Assembly: GCA_910574455.1 (NCBI GenBank)
Contig: CAJSYZ010000004.1
Location: forward strand, 620,001 to 684,000
From: Trichaptum fuscoviolaceum
Lineage: Eukaryota > Basidiomycota > Agaricomycetes > Hymenochaetales > Trichaptaceae
Direction of reading: 5' to 3'
DNA length: 64,000 nucleotides
Part shown: positions 10,392 to 20,450 of the stretch, piece by piece
Numbering within the stretch: the stretch's first letter is position 1
Layout: each line of letters begins with the position of its first letter
Made by a program: the position numbers and the translations under genes
Notes under the pieces: model-generated
Told to the model about the DNA's origin: nothing
Database searches by the model: none
What the model saw: only the letters and a program-made list of their open reading frames with translations

Positions 10392-12991
10392 CCTCCTTTG
10401 CAAGTACCCGCAAACCCTGAGAAGGCCAATAATAGACCCGTCAGTCATTCGGTGCACCCGCGTTCATTCGCCCAGTTTAGTATTGTATGGCTCTTAATTC
10501 ACATCTATCACACTATTTACTTCGTGTAAATGCCTTGTTTTAATATCGAGACTAGATATTCGATATGTTACCAAACAAAATATCAATAGAAGTTATCTCC
10601 TTCATAACTTGACATCATACGATGGATGCTTTTTCTTCCTGAGATACTGTATACAGTCCGTGCCTTATAACGTCGATCTCCCCTCTCTAATCTTCCTCAC
10701 TTCTCAAAGCGATATTCTTCCGAGCCATTAGCACCTCCCAATATCCAGGTTCAGGAAATGGTGGTGCGATCAGCTTCTTTGGCAGTGTCTTCATACAATT
10801 TTCGTGGGGCGGGTCAAAGCTTAATGGCGGGTACTAACCGGCAACTTGAACTTGTTTCAAGGAAAGGCAAGCTTACTATTCACGTTGCCGGTCTGGATTT
10901 ATTAGGAGATACTATGACGTAACCTTACCCTTCAGCCTCATTCAAGCAAACATGAACTTCACCGTGGGAGTTAGGACCCACAACATGCAATGTCGAGCAT
11001 TCCTCTCTCTTCTGACACCCCCTCTCACTTCTCACTTCCTCTCCGACGATGACCACAATTTCTACGCGGACTCTTCTGAATCTGTTATACGCTTGGAAAA
11101 GCCTTCCTACTCTCAAGGGAGGTCAAGAATGCTAATGATACTACCGCAAATCCGGTCCTTCCTAGTGGTTCCACCGTGCAAATTGTGCCACGATGGAATC
11201 GTCAGTATTGCCATGGTCAATTGCAATCCCCGACACGAAGCGTAGCGTAGTAGAGGGATGTGTCGCCTCCGATCGTCACTTTGATGATAAGCAGCACTGC
11301 ATTACTAATGAGTTTTGTCCAATTGCATGTCTCCGATCTTCGGATTGTCTCTAATTCCGCTGTCTTCCGCTCATCTCGTTAGTTTTTAATCACTTTCTTT
11401 CCTTCCTTTTAATCTATTTTCTTCTTCTATCATTTCTTTCCCCTCCTTTAGGCCTTCCTTGTGGCTTTTTCTTCGTTTTTTATTACTTTCTGTTCGCTTT
11501 ATTCTCTTGTGCCTGTCGTATACCTATGGTATACCTGCTTCTGTTTTTCATTTTCATTTCTTTCCTTTTTCGTTCTCCGTTGTCACCCGCGCGTTCGTCC
11601 AGGTCGTCCGTCCCGCCTGAATGCCCCTTTTCTAATATACTCTTTCCATCCCTTCACGACTGAGCCAGCTTCTGCCCACCAGTGTCCCATCTCCATGTAA
11701 ATTATGTCCAGCTTACGTGCGTGTTCCCCCTCTTAAACATGCGCTCCGTTGTGAATGCAATATTCTTGAAAATTACGCTGTGTTCGTCTATTGATTAATA
11801 TGTTGTTGGCGGTATGCGTCTGAAGTTTGGTGAAGATTGACGATGATCGGCTACAGGCACTTTTAGATGAGATCCAAACTATGACGATGTTCCAGACGTG
11901 AATGGCAAACCCCTGTTGTACTTCTCTCCGTTAGCCACTCCGCCGTGACTTCAGATTGGCTCATGTGCGGGTATTGTGTATATCATATCTTTTGTAATTT
12001 TCTACGTACAGCTTTATTTTGCGTGCGTGATGCCGGTCTCCGTTATGCGCACGACAGTGTGCGTGTTCCCGCTCTCCGTCAATTTCTCCTCCCGGTATCA
12101 TATTTTCCTTATGCAGTTCGAAAGCATGTATTTGCACCGCTGGGTCGTGCGCCATAACTTCCTTCTTGCCTATTTGTACATAATGTCATACAAAATTTAT
12201 ATAAAATGTAACCTGGTAAAACATAATGCAATCTTGGGGCTCGAACTCACCGCCTTTCTAACTCTCCTTTTTAGGCTATGCATAATCTCCGCTACACCAT
12301 CTTTGCATGATTTCATTTCTGTACTGCACAGACATTCAATGTGTCTTATGTTCTCCCGAAGCTTACTGATCCCCCTGTAAAGCAAGTCCTACAGTTTTTT
12401 ATTTTCTCTAATACCTATCATATGCTCCACCACATTGTCTTTTTTTCTCATTATTCTTACGCCTCTTCTCCATGTTCCGCACGTTACATATTTTACCCGC
12501 ACACCTTTTCAGCCTGTTAACGGTCCAGTTCTTCAATGACCGCGATCACCTCGCCATCGTGTACAAGAAAAAAAATCCCCCTATCCCCTCCCGATCGTCC
12601 ACAGCAAAAATTGCCCCCTATCCCTCTCCCTTCTTTAACGGTCCAGTTCTTGTGAGCCCGCGTTCGGCACCGGTTCGTTTTTAAAAAAAAACCCCTATCC
12701 GTCTCCGTTCTCCGTGTCTTCCCTGTTTCAGTTCACTGCACGCTTCCTTCCCCCCTCGTACGCCGATCATTCCACTAAGGTCTCCCCTTACGCCTCTTCA
12801 CATTTGCCGTTCTCTCTCCGTCTTCTTCCGCTCCGGTGACATCTAGGTCCTTTTCCCCTGCACAATGATCGTCACGTAAGTGACCTCCCGTTCTGATCGT
12901 CCACAAATCTCCTTCCTCTGAAATTCTTCATATACTGTGTCTTTTCATTCCATCGTCTGTTACTCCCCTATCATCACTTCTTTCTCTCTCC
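10392..12991. other. Long non-coding stretch, pyrimidine-rich on + strand, upstream of Rep-helicase
   Basis: I see no supported gene in 2.6 kb. From about 11340 the + strand is strongly C/T-rich. A 17-bp direct repeat, TTAACGGTCCAGTTCTT, occurs at about 12518 and 12636. The motif TTGTGAATGCAATATTCT at about 11749 recurs at about 26043. A degenerate tRNA-like sequence lies on the minus strand (12217-12308). The left boundary of the Helitron that encodes the 12992 protein is expected here, but I could not define it. Confidence 0.4.
12217..12308 (-). tRNA. Degenerate tRNA-like sequence (pseudogene or SINE head)
   Basis: Read on the minus strand it has an A-box-like TGGTGTAGCGG about 50 nt before a B-box-like GAGTTCGAGCC, followed by a T run. 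The acceptor stem pairs poorly and no normal anticodon arm can be drawn, so it is probably a tRNA relic and not a working tRNA. Confidence 0.3.
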
Positions 12992-15900
12992 ATGGATAAT
13001 AACTGTTCCATGCCAGACACTCGTCCCCCTTACAGTCCCTCGTGGTCGAATCTATCTACCGATGAAATGATCATCCGTTTAGGCTCTTGTTCTGTTTTAG
13101 AACTAAAGGCCGCTCTTAAAAGCTTGGGTCATTCATGCCCATTCCTTAAAACTGACATTTTATATGTCTTGTGCAATGCTCTCGCTTCCTTTCTACCGCG
13201 AGTCCTTACTCTATCATCCGCTACCTTACGTTCCTTATGTATTAATCTCGGAAGATCTGATGATTCTATTCCATTCCAGTCACTTCATCGTGAAGCTTTA
13301 ATCTCTTTCTTCCTTGACTGCTGTTTAGGTTCTGTTGTCTTTCGTTCCCTCAGAAAACTGGCTCCCCGGGCTACTTCATCTCCTGCCCACCCTTCTCTCT
13401 CTACTCTTTATCACTTGCCTGTCAACGTAATGCGCGAATCCTTATTCTCCTTATCCGTTGAATTTATGAAAGACATTTTAGACTTTGCGCATCCGAATAG
13501 AAACTTACCTAAAGTACAGAGGAAGAATCAGGTAGTTTCTCATTTCTTGCAATATTATCTATCTAGACGGGAGGAAGTCTGTTCATCATCTATTGCCGAA
13601 CTTGCTGATGACCTTCAGTGCCTCGTCCCTGCTACAAATAAACCCCTTCCGAAACCCCCTCTTTTGCAACTTAGCGTACTGTCCGCAGAATTTACAGATC
13701 ACGTCGTGGCCATCCTTACTCCCTCCGCTTTACCTTCAAATGACACCTCTTGGCCCAAAACCGTCTCTGAACAAGTCAAACTACGTTGCCTGTACGACTA
13801 TTGGATTAATTCCGTTTGGGTTCCTCCCACTCCATGCTGTATTTGCGATCGTTCTGTACACGGCGCTCAATTACATGAGTTCGACGTCCTTAGCCCTGAC
13901 TTTCTCACAATTCCTTGGCACCTTCTCAAATGCCACGATGCTTTTCTCAATTCTCACTTTCCCTTCGACTACGGCATACCTATACTAGCGGGCTGTATGT
14001 TATCAACTAAGGGTATTCGCAAGGTTCTCGACAACTCCTTCCTTGACATTTGTGATGACTGTTTGCGCTCCCTCTCACATCACCATGTTCCCCGGTTCGC
14101 ACTTGCTAACAATCTATTTCGTGGGTCATTGCCGCTCGAGTTCGCTGACTTGACCTGGGTTGAAGAGAGAGTTTGCGCTCTCGCTATCTCTACCGCTATT
14201 ATCGCTCGTATCTACGGTTCCTCCGATCCGCGCAACCCACGGTATTTCAAAGGTAATACCTGTGCACACGATATGAACGTCTCTTCAACAGCTGCCGTTC
14301 TTCCTAGAACACCTGCCGACATCAATGGTCACATATCTGTTGTTTTCCTCGGTTCGGCTCCTTATAAAGACGCTTGCTTAAAATCCGTCTTCTTCATTCG
14401 AAAGCACAAAGTTTGGTCCTTTTTGCTATGGCTCAAACACCACAACATTCTGTATAAAGACATTACCCTTAGCAAAGATGTTCTCAATCTCTATCCCGAT
14501 GCTGACATGCTACCAGGCGTCGATGAACGCGTAATTCAATCTAACACTGGAATTGAAGATCTCTTGTTCGAGGACGAAACGGCAGGCTACACAGAGCACC
14601 CTTCACAAGCTCTTGCAAATGGTGTTCCAAACACAGACCTCACATCCGTTCTAATGGACAAGCTTGGGGCGGTCGATCCAGATGGCGCTTGCATTCCCGG
14701 AAGGGTTTTGAATGCGGCTGCCATTAAAAACCTCATACCTGTCAATCGTTCCATTCCGGATCTTCTAATCTCCAACTCTACCGAACCTATTCCCGAGTAC
14801 AACAATCCCTCTTTATTTCCTTCCATGTTTCCTACTTTGTTTCCATACGGTATAGGAGGGTTCGATGACTCTTCCAGACCCAACTCTATCTCCTTCTTAC
14901 GCCAGGCGAATGCATTATTGGATTGCTCGGATCGAGCCGCTAGATACCACTGGTCTTTCATTTTTACTGCCTTAAATATTCACCAAAGGCGCACTGCACA
15001 CCTACAAACTCATTTGACCGTAAGTCGTCCTGACTTCGACAGAGTCTCTTCGCGTTTAACTTCCGTTTCAGCTCAGACTCTTCTTAAGCTCTCCGAACGC
15101 ATTAGAGACGAGGGCAGCGCCAGCGATCTCTCCGACCAGGAGAAGGACGCTTTGGCGCTTTTACGCCAAATAAATACCATATCCTCAAAAATTCCCGGTT
15201 CGCAAGGTTCCATGTTGAAGACTCGCTCTGAATTTCTCGGACAAATTGCAGTCAATGGTCTGTATACCTTCTATTTCACTATGAATCCCTACGCTCAACA
15301 TTCCCCTCTATTCCAGCTTATGTACGGTGATTCTTCCGTCGACTTGACATCCCGACTACCCACGCTCGTTCCAGGTCCTGAACGAGCGTCTCGTCTTGCT
15401 CGCGATCCCGTCGCTGCCGCTGACTTCTTTCAATTTTGCTTCGAACGCATTTTCTCAGATCTTTTCGGCTGGGATTTTCAGCTCAGGCGGTCAAAACCTG
15501 ATGGTGGCTTATTAGGTCATGTTGTATGCTTCGGCGGGACACCTGAAGTCAATGGCAGAGGTGGATTACATGGCCACTTCGTAATTAATGTCGCAGGCTC
15601 GCTGAATCCAACCGATCTTCACTCTCTACTGAAAGGAAACCCAGAATACCAGCAACGATACTTTCAATTCTTTGAAGACACAATTCAACATCACTTACCA
15701 GCAGTTTCTCTTGACCCCGAATTCGAAAACACACATGATCCTCGTACCGAGAGACCCCCCAGACCCCCCAATCCCGCTCTCATGGATTCTGATCCTGTAC
15801 AATATGACGAGGATCTCAGAGTATTTTACAAAGAAATGAGTGATGAAGAAATTAAAAGGTGTGGGGAGAAAATGCAAAGACATGTGTGTCAGAAAGTCTG

Positions 15901-18900
15901 CCATAAGTATGGCCATGAACATAAATGCCGTTTTAACTATCCCCATGAACTTGTCGAACGCTCTTGGTACGACGAAGAGCACAATGCTGTTGTCTTTCTC
16001 GTCACTGACGCTACTGTGAACTTCCACAATCGCTACCTCCTCGTTTTCTGTAGGCATAACCACGATCTAAAATGTATCCTGTCTGGCAGAGCTGCCCGCG
16101 CGGCTGTCATCTACATCACTGACTACATTACAAAAATGGATATGAGAACTTATCAAGTCCTTAGTTTGCTTTCGAAAGCTGTCTTAGAATGTGACTCTTC
16201 AACATTATCCTCCGAATCGTATGAGAAAAGTGCGAAGGCATTGTTACACAAGTGCCTCACTCAATTGTCTAAAAAACGTGAAATTCATGCTCAATCCGCT
16301 GCCCGATACCTTCGCGGGTTTGGTGATTCCATATTGTCCCATCCCTCAGCTCCAATGCTTTCCGGCATGCTCATAGCTTTCGTATCTAGGCAGTATATGC
16401 TTCCCATTCCTAATGAAGATAAGGACGAATCATCTGCAGCGTTCAGCGAAGATCCCGATGATCCACCTGCAAAACCTCCTCCCGTTGTCGAACCTGAACA
16501 GCTTACGATTGCCGTTGATTACTCTGGTAATGTCTTTCACGTCGATCAGGTGTTGGATTACGTCCATCGTGACCTCTCTCTATCCCCTATATGTTTCTAC
16601 ATGTTTTCGCACGCTTTCAAGAAAGAAACGAAGTCAAAGCCGACTAATGAATCGTCGTCCGAACAAGTGACTTCAAACATATCGTCCCTCCCAGACCAGA
16701 GAGCGGGCTCTAGGCCTAGGTTTCCCCTACTTTCTCCGCATCCACAATTCAAAACTCACGAACTCGTACTCATTGGCTCTCTCGATTACGATCCACGTAC
16801 TTGGACCAGAATCCCAAGGATGATTGGCACTACCATACCAAGGAAAACTGACACACCTCGATATTTCTGGTTTGTTTTAGCTCACTTCAAACCTTTCAGT
16901 ATCTCGAATCCGCTCATTCCGCCCCAACGACCTTTCAACATTGATTCCTTTTTTCAATCTTACCAACTTTCTGATTTCGCTATACGAGTTACCAATAACT
17001 GGGAGGAGCTCTGTAATTGCGAGGATGAGAGAGACGCAGAACGACTTAGAAAGGCAGATCAACTATCCAAAGAGTCTCACTTACTAGCAAAGTCAGATCT
17101 TTTCCGTCTCAACGAAAATGGTGACTTACCTACCGTTGAAGCGACTGATTCCCAGTCTCAATTTAAAGACGACGTAAAAAATCTCGAAGACCTAGAACGC
17201 TTCCGAGCTGCTGGCTACTTCAAATCCGATGTTCACTCACTTCCGACTGCAGATGGACAAAGCGCATACAAACTCGACTCTCACTTTGCAGAAACTCTCG
17301 ATAACAACCTAGAAAGACTAAGCAAAGTTTGGGAATCTCAACTCAAATCTAGTGCAGAAGCGATTGCGAGTAGAAGACGGAACAATTCAGCCCTGGACTC
17401 CCAATTTCAATCTGAACAAGTTAGGGATACTGTACCAGGCTCCCTCCACGCCAATGTCTTTAATTCGCGCGAAGTACAACCTTTACCCGTCCGCCCAACC
17501 GTTTCTACATCTTTGAATTCAGATCCTTCTTCAGCTCGCACGCCGGAGCAAATTATCGAAGAAGTCGGTGTGCACAATAGCTTGAATGAGGAACAATGGA
17601 ATGCTTATCGAATTATATCCAAAGCTTTCTTGGAACATAGAGCTCATGATCTCAATCCAGATACCAAGCCTAAACCCGCTCCTCTGAGGATGTTTCTCAC
17701 AGGTCCTGGAGGCACAGGCAAAACGCACGTCGTAAATGCTGTTAAGCAAGTAATGAAACATTATGGATGCGAAGACCGTATCCGATTCCTTGCCCCCACG
17801 GGCTCCGCTGCGACACTCATTGATGGTACAACCATTCACACAGGTCTGAATATTAAAATCAAAAAAGGTAGCGATGATAAATCAACGTCACCTATGATTG
17901 AGCTTAGTGTTAAGAATAAACTACAAGTTTGGAAAGAGTGGGGACAGGTTTACATTGTATTCATTGATGAAATTTCAATGGTTGGTCTTTACCTCTTAGC
18001 GCAGATTGAAAGCGCTTTGCGATATGGCAAAGAACGATTCGACGAGTTCTTCGGCGGCATTATCGTCGTCTTCTCAGGCGACCTTTACCAATTTCCCCCA
18101 GTCAAAGACAGGGCTGTATACAGTGACATAAAAGACCGTGGCCCCGTTACCGATACTGAGCTCATGATCAGACTAGGCAAGCTGGCCTGGAACAGCATCA
18201 CGGACGTCATTGAACTTCATTACCAACATAGAATGAACGCCGACCCTGAATATGGTGAAGCTGTCAAAAGACTAAGAACAGCCCATTGTACGCAAGCCGA
18301 TGTCGACTTGTTCAATACCCGTGTAATGAAAGGTATCAACAATCCTGGTGGCATTGACTTGTCTGCATCCGTGAATTCTTCCTCCATTGCGGTGGTCGCG
18401 ACAAATTCCCTACGTCAGGTACTCAATGTTCAAAAAGCCCTCAGCGCAACTTCAAAAGGTTTCCATCGCGAATTACTCGAGTTCGAGGCTTTCGATGAAA
18501 TCGGAACAACGGGTAACGCCTTACCAGATGTTGATGGAAACTTGCATCCTCGCGATCAGCTTCTAAGGACTGTAATTAAATACAGAAAGGGGGGTTCCCG
18601 ACGTATTCCACCCGGATATCTACATTTATATGTCGGTATGCCTGTCATTCTAAAAGACAAAAATATCTCTACCGACCTCCGTCTCACGAACGGCGCATGC
18701 GGGACAGTTTCTCATTTATCCGTTCGCAAGGACGGCAAGAGACGGATTCTACAAAAGGCCTTCATACATTTTCCTGACTGTCCTGTTGAACTAGCACATC
18801 TACCGAAAGGCGTGGTACCTATCAGTCCCAATTCCGTACGCTTTCATTATCAACAGCAATGCTCTGATGGAACCAAGAAGAACCGCGTCATTCGAAGGCA

Positions 18901-20266
18901 TCAGTGTCCGGTTCAAGGTGGTTTTGCTGTTACCGCCCACTTCGTACAAGGCAAAACCATTCCTCATTGTAATGCCTCTCTGCGAAAGGGAGGCGCACAC
19001 GCGTACGTTTGCGCTTCTCGGCCGACGACACGGTACGGAATCGTTCTCACCGAAAGAGTTACTTTGTCTCACCTAAACCGATCTAGACACTCACACCTTA
19101 AGCACGAAACTGAGAGGCTCAAAGTCATCGAGCACAACACTCTTGTGAAACATGGCTTCCTATTTGAACCACTTAAAGCCTTATTGCCATGTTTCTCAAC
19201 GCAACCAGCTAAGGTAGAATATAAAAAAACCGATGATGAGGAGACGAAGCTCATTGCCAAATCAGATCTTTCTGTCAAAAGAAAGAAAAACATTGAAACA
19301 ACCAACGTTTCAGTAAACCCACTTCAGACATCTGACTCTCCTCCATCGAAAAGGATTTGCCTACAAGACACAACCACTCAATCGTTCTCACTATCTGGCG
19401 TTACGTGGACGGACGATTGGTCTTGCGCCTATGACGCAGTCATAATGTCTTTGTACGCAGGACTCTCCGCATCTCCTGAGTTGTGGTTCGCTCACTTTCC
19501 CCTCATCAATACATTTACCGCACAAATTTCTCAACCTCTAACAACCTTATTCCATAATCCTACTCAGTCTAACTTCAACTCCTGTCGAGACCACTTACGA
19601 CATATTCTCTCGACTCATGATAACGTGGCCTTTCCCCGATATGGCCAAAACGCGATATCTGTAACCTCTGTTCTAGAGAAAATGGCTAACCGGAGTGTCC
19701 TCTGTCCCTTCACTCATATCACAATGTCCTGCTCTGAATGCTCATACCTCCCGCAAATCCAGCACCCTCCAACCTCTCGTCTGAAGACCTTGCTTCATTC
19801 TTCTCAAACTTCTCTTCTACCCAGTTCCAATAAATATGACTTGTCTACCTGGATCTACCAAGCTTCAGCTCTTTCACTAGACTTCAGCGGTGTCATTACC
19901 ACTCATAGCCAGCAATGTTCTGTTCTCCCTCATCTGTCCATTTCTCTCCTCTCACCCCCTTTATTCCTCTTTTTCGAACTGCAGGGTGTTCAGTCTCACC
20001 TAATCGCAGCTTCTACTACTCTTCTCTTTTCTGCATCTGCAGGGCCATGCAGATATAAACTTTGCTCAATAATATACCATGGCGATAATCACTTTCGAAC
20101 ACATCTCATTGCCCACGGTAAAAGCTGGATTCACGACGGAGCGTCAAACTTCGGGGAATGTCAATTCCATCTAGATTTTGATAACTCAGTGCCCCAACAT
20201 CTCCCAACTCCAGACTGCCTGTCCGACAAGTATCCAAACATTTTATTTTTTGTCAAATGCGAGTGA
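12992..20266 (+). CDS. Helitron Rep-helicase with N-terminal DUF6570-like and C-terminal peptidase-like domains
   Basis: One uninterrupted frame of 2,424 codons, with no intron and no lesion. N-terminal part: a Cys-rich segment and the CDDCLRSL...FALANNLFRGSLPLEF block, like DUF6570 found in fungal Helitrons. Helitron-like N (Rep) part: HUH histidines at H860 and H862 (GLHGHFVI) and two candidate nicking tyrosines Y1041 and Y1045 in YITDYITK. PIF1-type superfamily-1 helicase: Walker A GPGGTGKT at 1571-1578, DE at 1659-1660 (FIDEISM), SGDLYQFPPV, QHRM, and a late AHFVQGKT motif. C-terminal about 280 residues: WSCAYDA with C2145, DNHF with H2367 and WIHDG with D2382, an order and spacing like papain-fold or USP-type cysteine peptidases. 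Its role would be to nick, unwind and transfer the element by rolling-circle transposition. The intact frame suggests recent activity. Element ends were not found. Confidence 0.88.
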   Translation: MDNNCSMPDTRPPYSPSWSNLSTDEMIIRLGSCSVLELKAALKSLGHSCPFLKTDILYVLCNALASFLPRVLTLSSATLRSLCINLGRSDDSIPFQSLHREALISFFLDCCLGSVVFRSLRKLAPRATSSPAHPSLSTLYHLPVNVMRESLFSLSVEFMKDILDFAHPNRNLPKVQRKNQVVSHFLQYYLSRREEVCSSSIAELADDLQCLVPATNKPLPKPPLLQLSVLSAEFTDHVVAILTPSALPSNDTSWPKTVSEQVKLRCLYDYWINSVWVPPTPCCICDRSVHGAQLHEFDVLSPDFLTIPWHLLKCHDAFLNSHFPFDYGIPILAGCMLSTKGIRKVLDNSFLDICDDCLRSLSHHHVPRFALANNLFRGSLPLEFADLTWVEERVCALAISTAIIARIYGSSDPRNPRYFKGNTCAHDMNVSSTAAVLPRTPADINGHISVVFLGSAPYKDACLKSVFFIRKHKVWSFLLWLKHHNILYKDITLSKDVLNLYPDADMLPGVDERVIQSNTGIEDLLFEDETAGYTEHPSQALANGVPNTDLTSVLMDKLGAVDPDGACIPGRVLNAAAIKNLIPVNRSIPDLLISNSTEPIPEYNNPSLFPSMFPTLFPYGIGGFDDSSRPNSISFLRQANALLDCSDRAARYHWSFIFTALNIHQRRTAHLQTHLTVSRPDFDRVSSRLTSVSAQTLLKLSERIRDEGSASDLSDQEKDALALLRQINTISSKIPGSQGSMLKTRSEFLGQIAVNGLYTFYFTMNPYAQHSPLFQLMYGDSSVDLTSRLPTLVPGPERASRLARDPVAAADFFQFCFERIFSDLFGWDFQLRRSKPDGGLLGHVVCFGGTPEVNGRGGLHGHFVINVAGSLNPTDLHSLLKGNPEYQQRYFQFFEDTIQHHLPAVSLDPEFENTHDPRTERPPRPPNPALMDSDPVQYDEDLRVFYKEMSDEEIKRCGEKMQRHVCQKVCHKYGHEHKCRFNYPHELVERSWYDEEHNAVVFLVTDATVNFHNRYLLVFCRHNHDLKCILSGRAARAAVIYITDYITKMDMRTYQVLSLLSKAVLECDSSTLSSESYEKSAKALLHKCLTQLSKKREIHAQSAARYLRGFGDSILSHPSAPMLSGMLIAFVSRQYMLPIPNEDKDESSAAFSEDPDDPPAKPPPVVEPEQLTIAVDYSGNVFHVDQVLDYVHRDLSLSPICFYMFSHAFKKETKSKPTNESSSEQVTSNISSLPDQRAGSRPRFPLLSPHPQFKTHELVLIGSLDYDPRTWTRIPRMIGTTIPRKTDTPRYFWFVLAHFKPFSISNPLIPPQRPFNIDSFFQSYQLSDFAIRVTNNWEELCNCEDERDAERLRKADQLSKESHLLAKSDLFRLNENGDLPTVEATDSQSQFKDDVKNLEDLERFRAAGYFKSDVHSLPTADGQSAYKLDSHFAETLDNNLERLSKVWESQLKSSAEAIASRRRNNSALDSQFQSEQVRDTVPGSLHANVFNSREVQPLPVRPTVSTSLNSDPSSARTPEQIIEEVGVHNSLNEEQWNAYRIISKAFLEHRAHDLNPDTKPKPAPLRMFLTGPGGTGKTHVVNAVKQVMKHYGCEDRIRFLAPTGSAATLIDGTTIHTGLNIKIKKGSDDKSTSPMIELSVKNKLQVWKEWGQVYIVFIDEISMVGLYLLAQIESALRYGKERFDEFFGGIIVVFSGDLYQFPPVKDRAVYSDIKDRGPVTDTELMIRLGKLAWNSITDVIELHYQHRMNADPEYGEAVKRLRTAHCTQADVDLFNTRVMKGINNPGGIDLSASVNSSSIAVVATNSLRQVLNVQKALSATSKGFHRELLEFEAFDEIGTTGNALPDVDGNLHPRDQLLRTVIKYRKGGSRRIPPGYLHLYVGMPVILKDKNISTDLRLTNGACGTVSHLSVRKDGKRRILQKAFIHFPDCPVELAHLPKGVVPISPNSVRFHYQQQCSDGTKKNRVIRRHQCPVQGGFAVTAHFVQGKTIPHCNASLRKGGAHAYVCASRPTTRYGIVLTERVTLSHLNRSRHSHLKHETERLKVIEHNTLVKHGFLFEPLKALLPCFSTQPAKVEYKKTDDEETKLIAKSDLSVKRKKNIETTNVSVNPLQTSDSPPSKRICLQDTTTQSFSLSGVTWTDDWSCAYDAVIMSLYAGLSASPELWFAHFPLINTFTAQISQPLTTLFHNPTQSNFNSCRDHLRHILSTHDNVAFPRYGQNAISVTSVLEKMANRSVLCPFTHITMSCSECSYLPQIQHPPTSRLKTLLHSSQTSLLPSSNKYDLSTWIYQASALSLDFSGVITTHSQQCSVLPHLSISLLSPPLFLFFELQGVQSHLIAASTTLLFSASAGPCRYKLCSIIYHGDNHFRTHLIAHGKSWIHDGASNFGECQFHLDFDNSVPQHLPTPDCLSDKYPNILFFVKCE

Positions 20267-20450
20267 TCAGCCGCACTTTTCGCACACCCTGTCAGTGGTT
20301 CGGCTCGCTCTCATTGCCTATTTAGCTTCTCCTACTACTAGTACTACTACTATTAGAAATTGTTTCTCACAATGACCGATTGTTCAGACCATTGCTAAGC
20401 AACGTTCACGAACTACAAGTACCACGGTCTACAACATTTCGTACCATTCA

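Noticed and set aside
12992..20266. Other open frames inside the Rep-helicase region (for example 14587-14961 and 15695-16063 on the minus strand)
   Set aside because: They overlap conserved Helitron domains in other frames and have no motifs.
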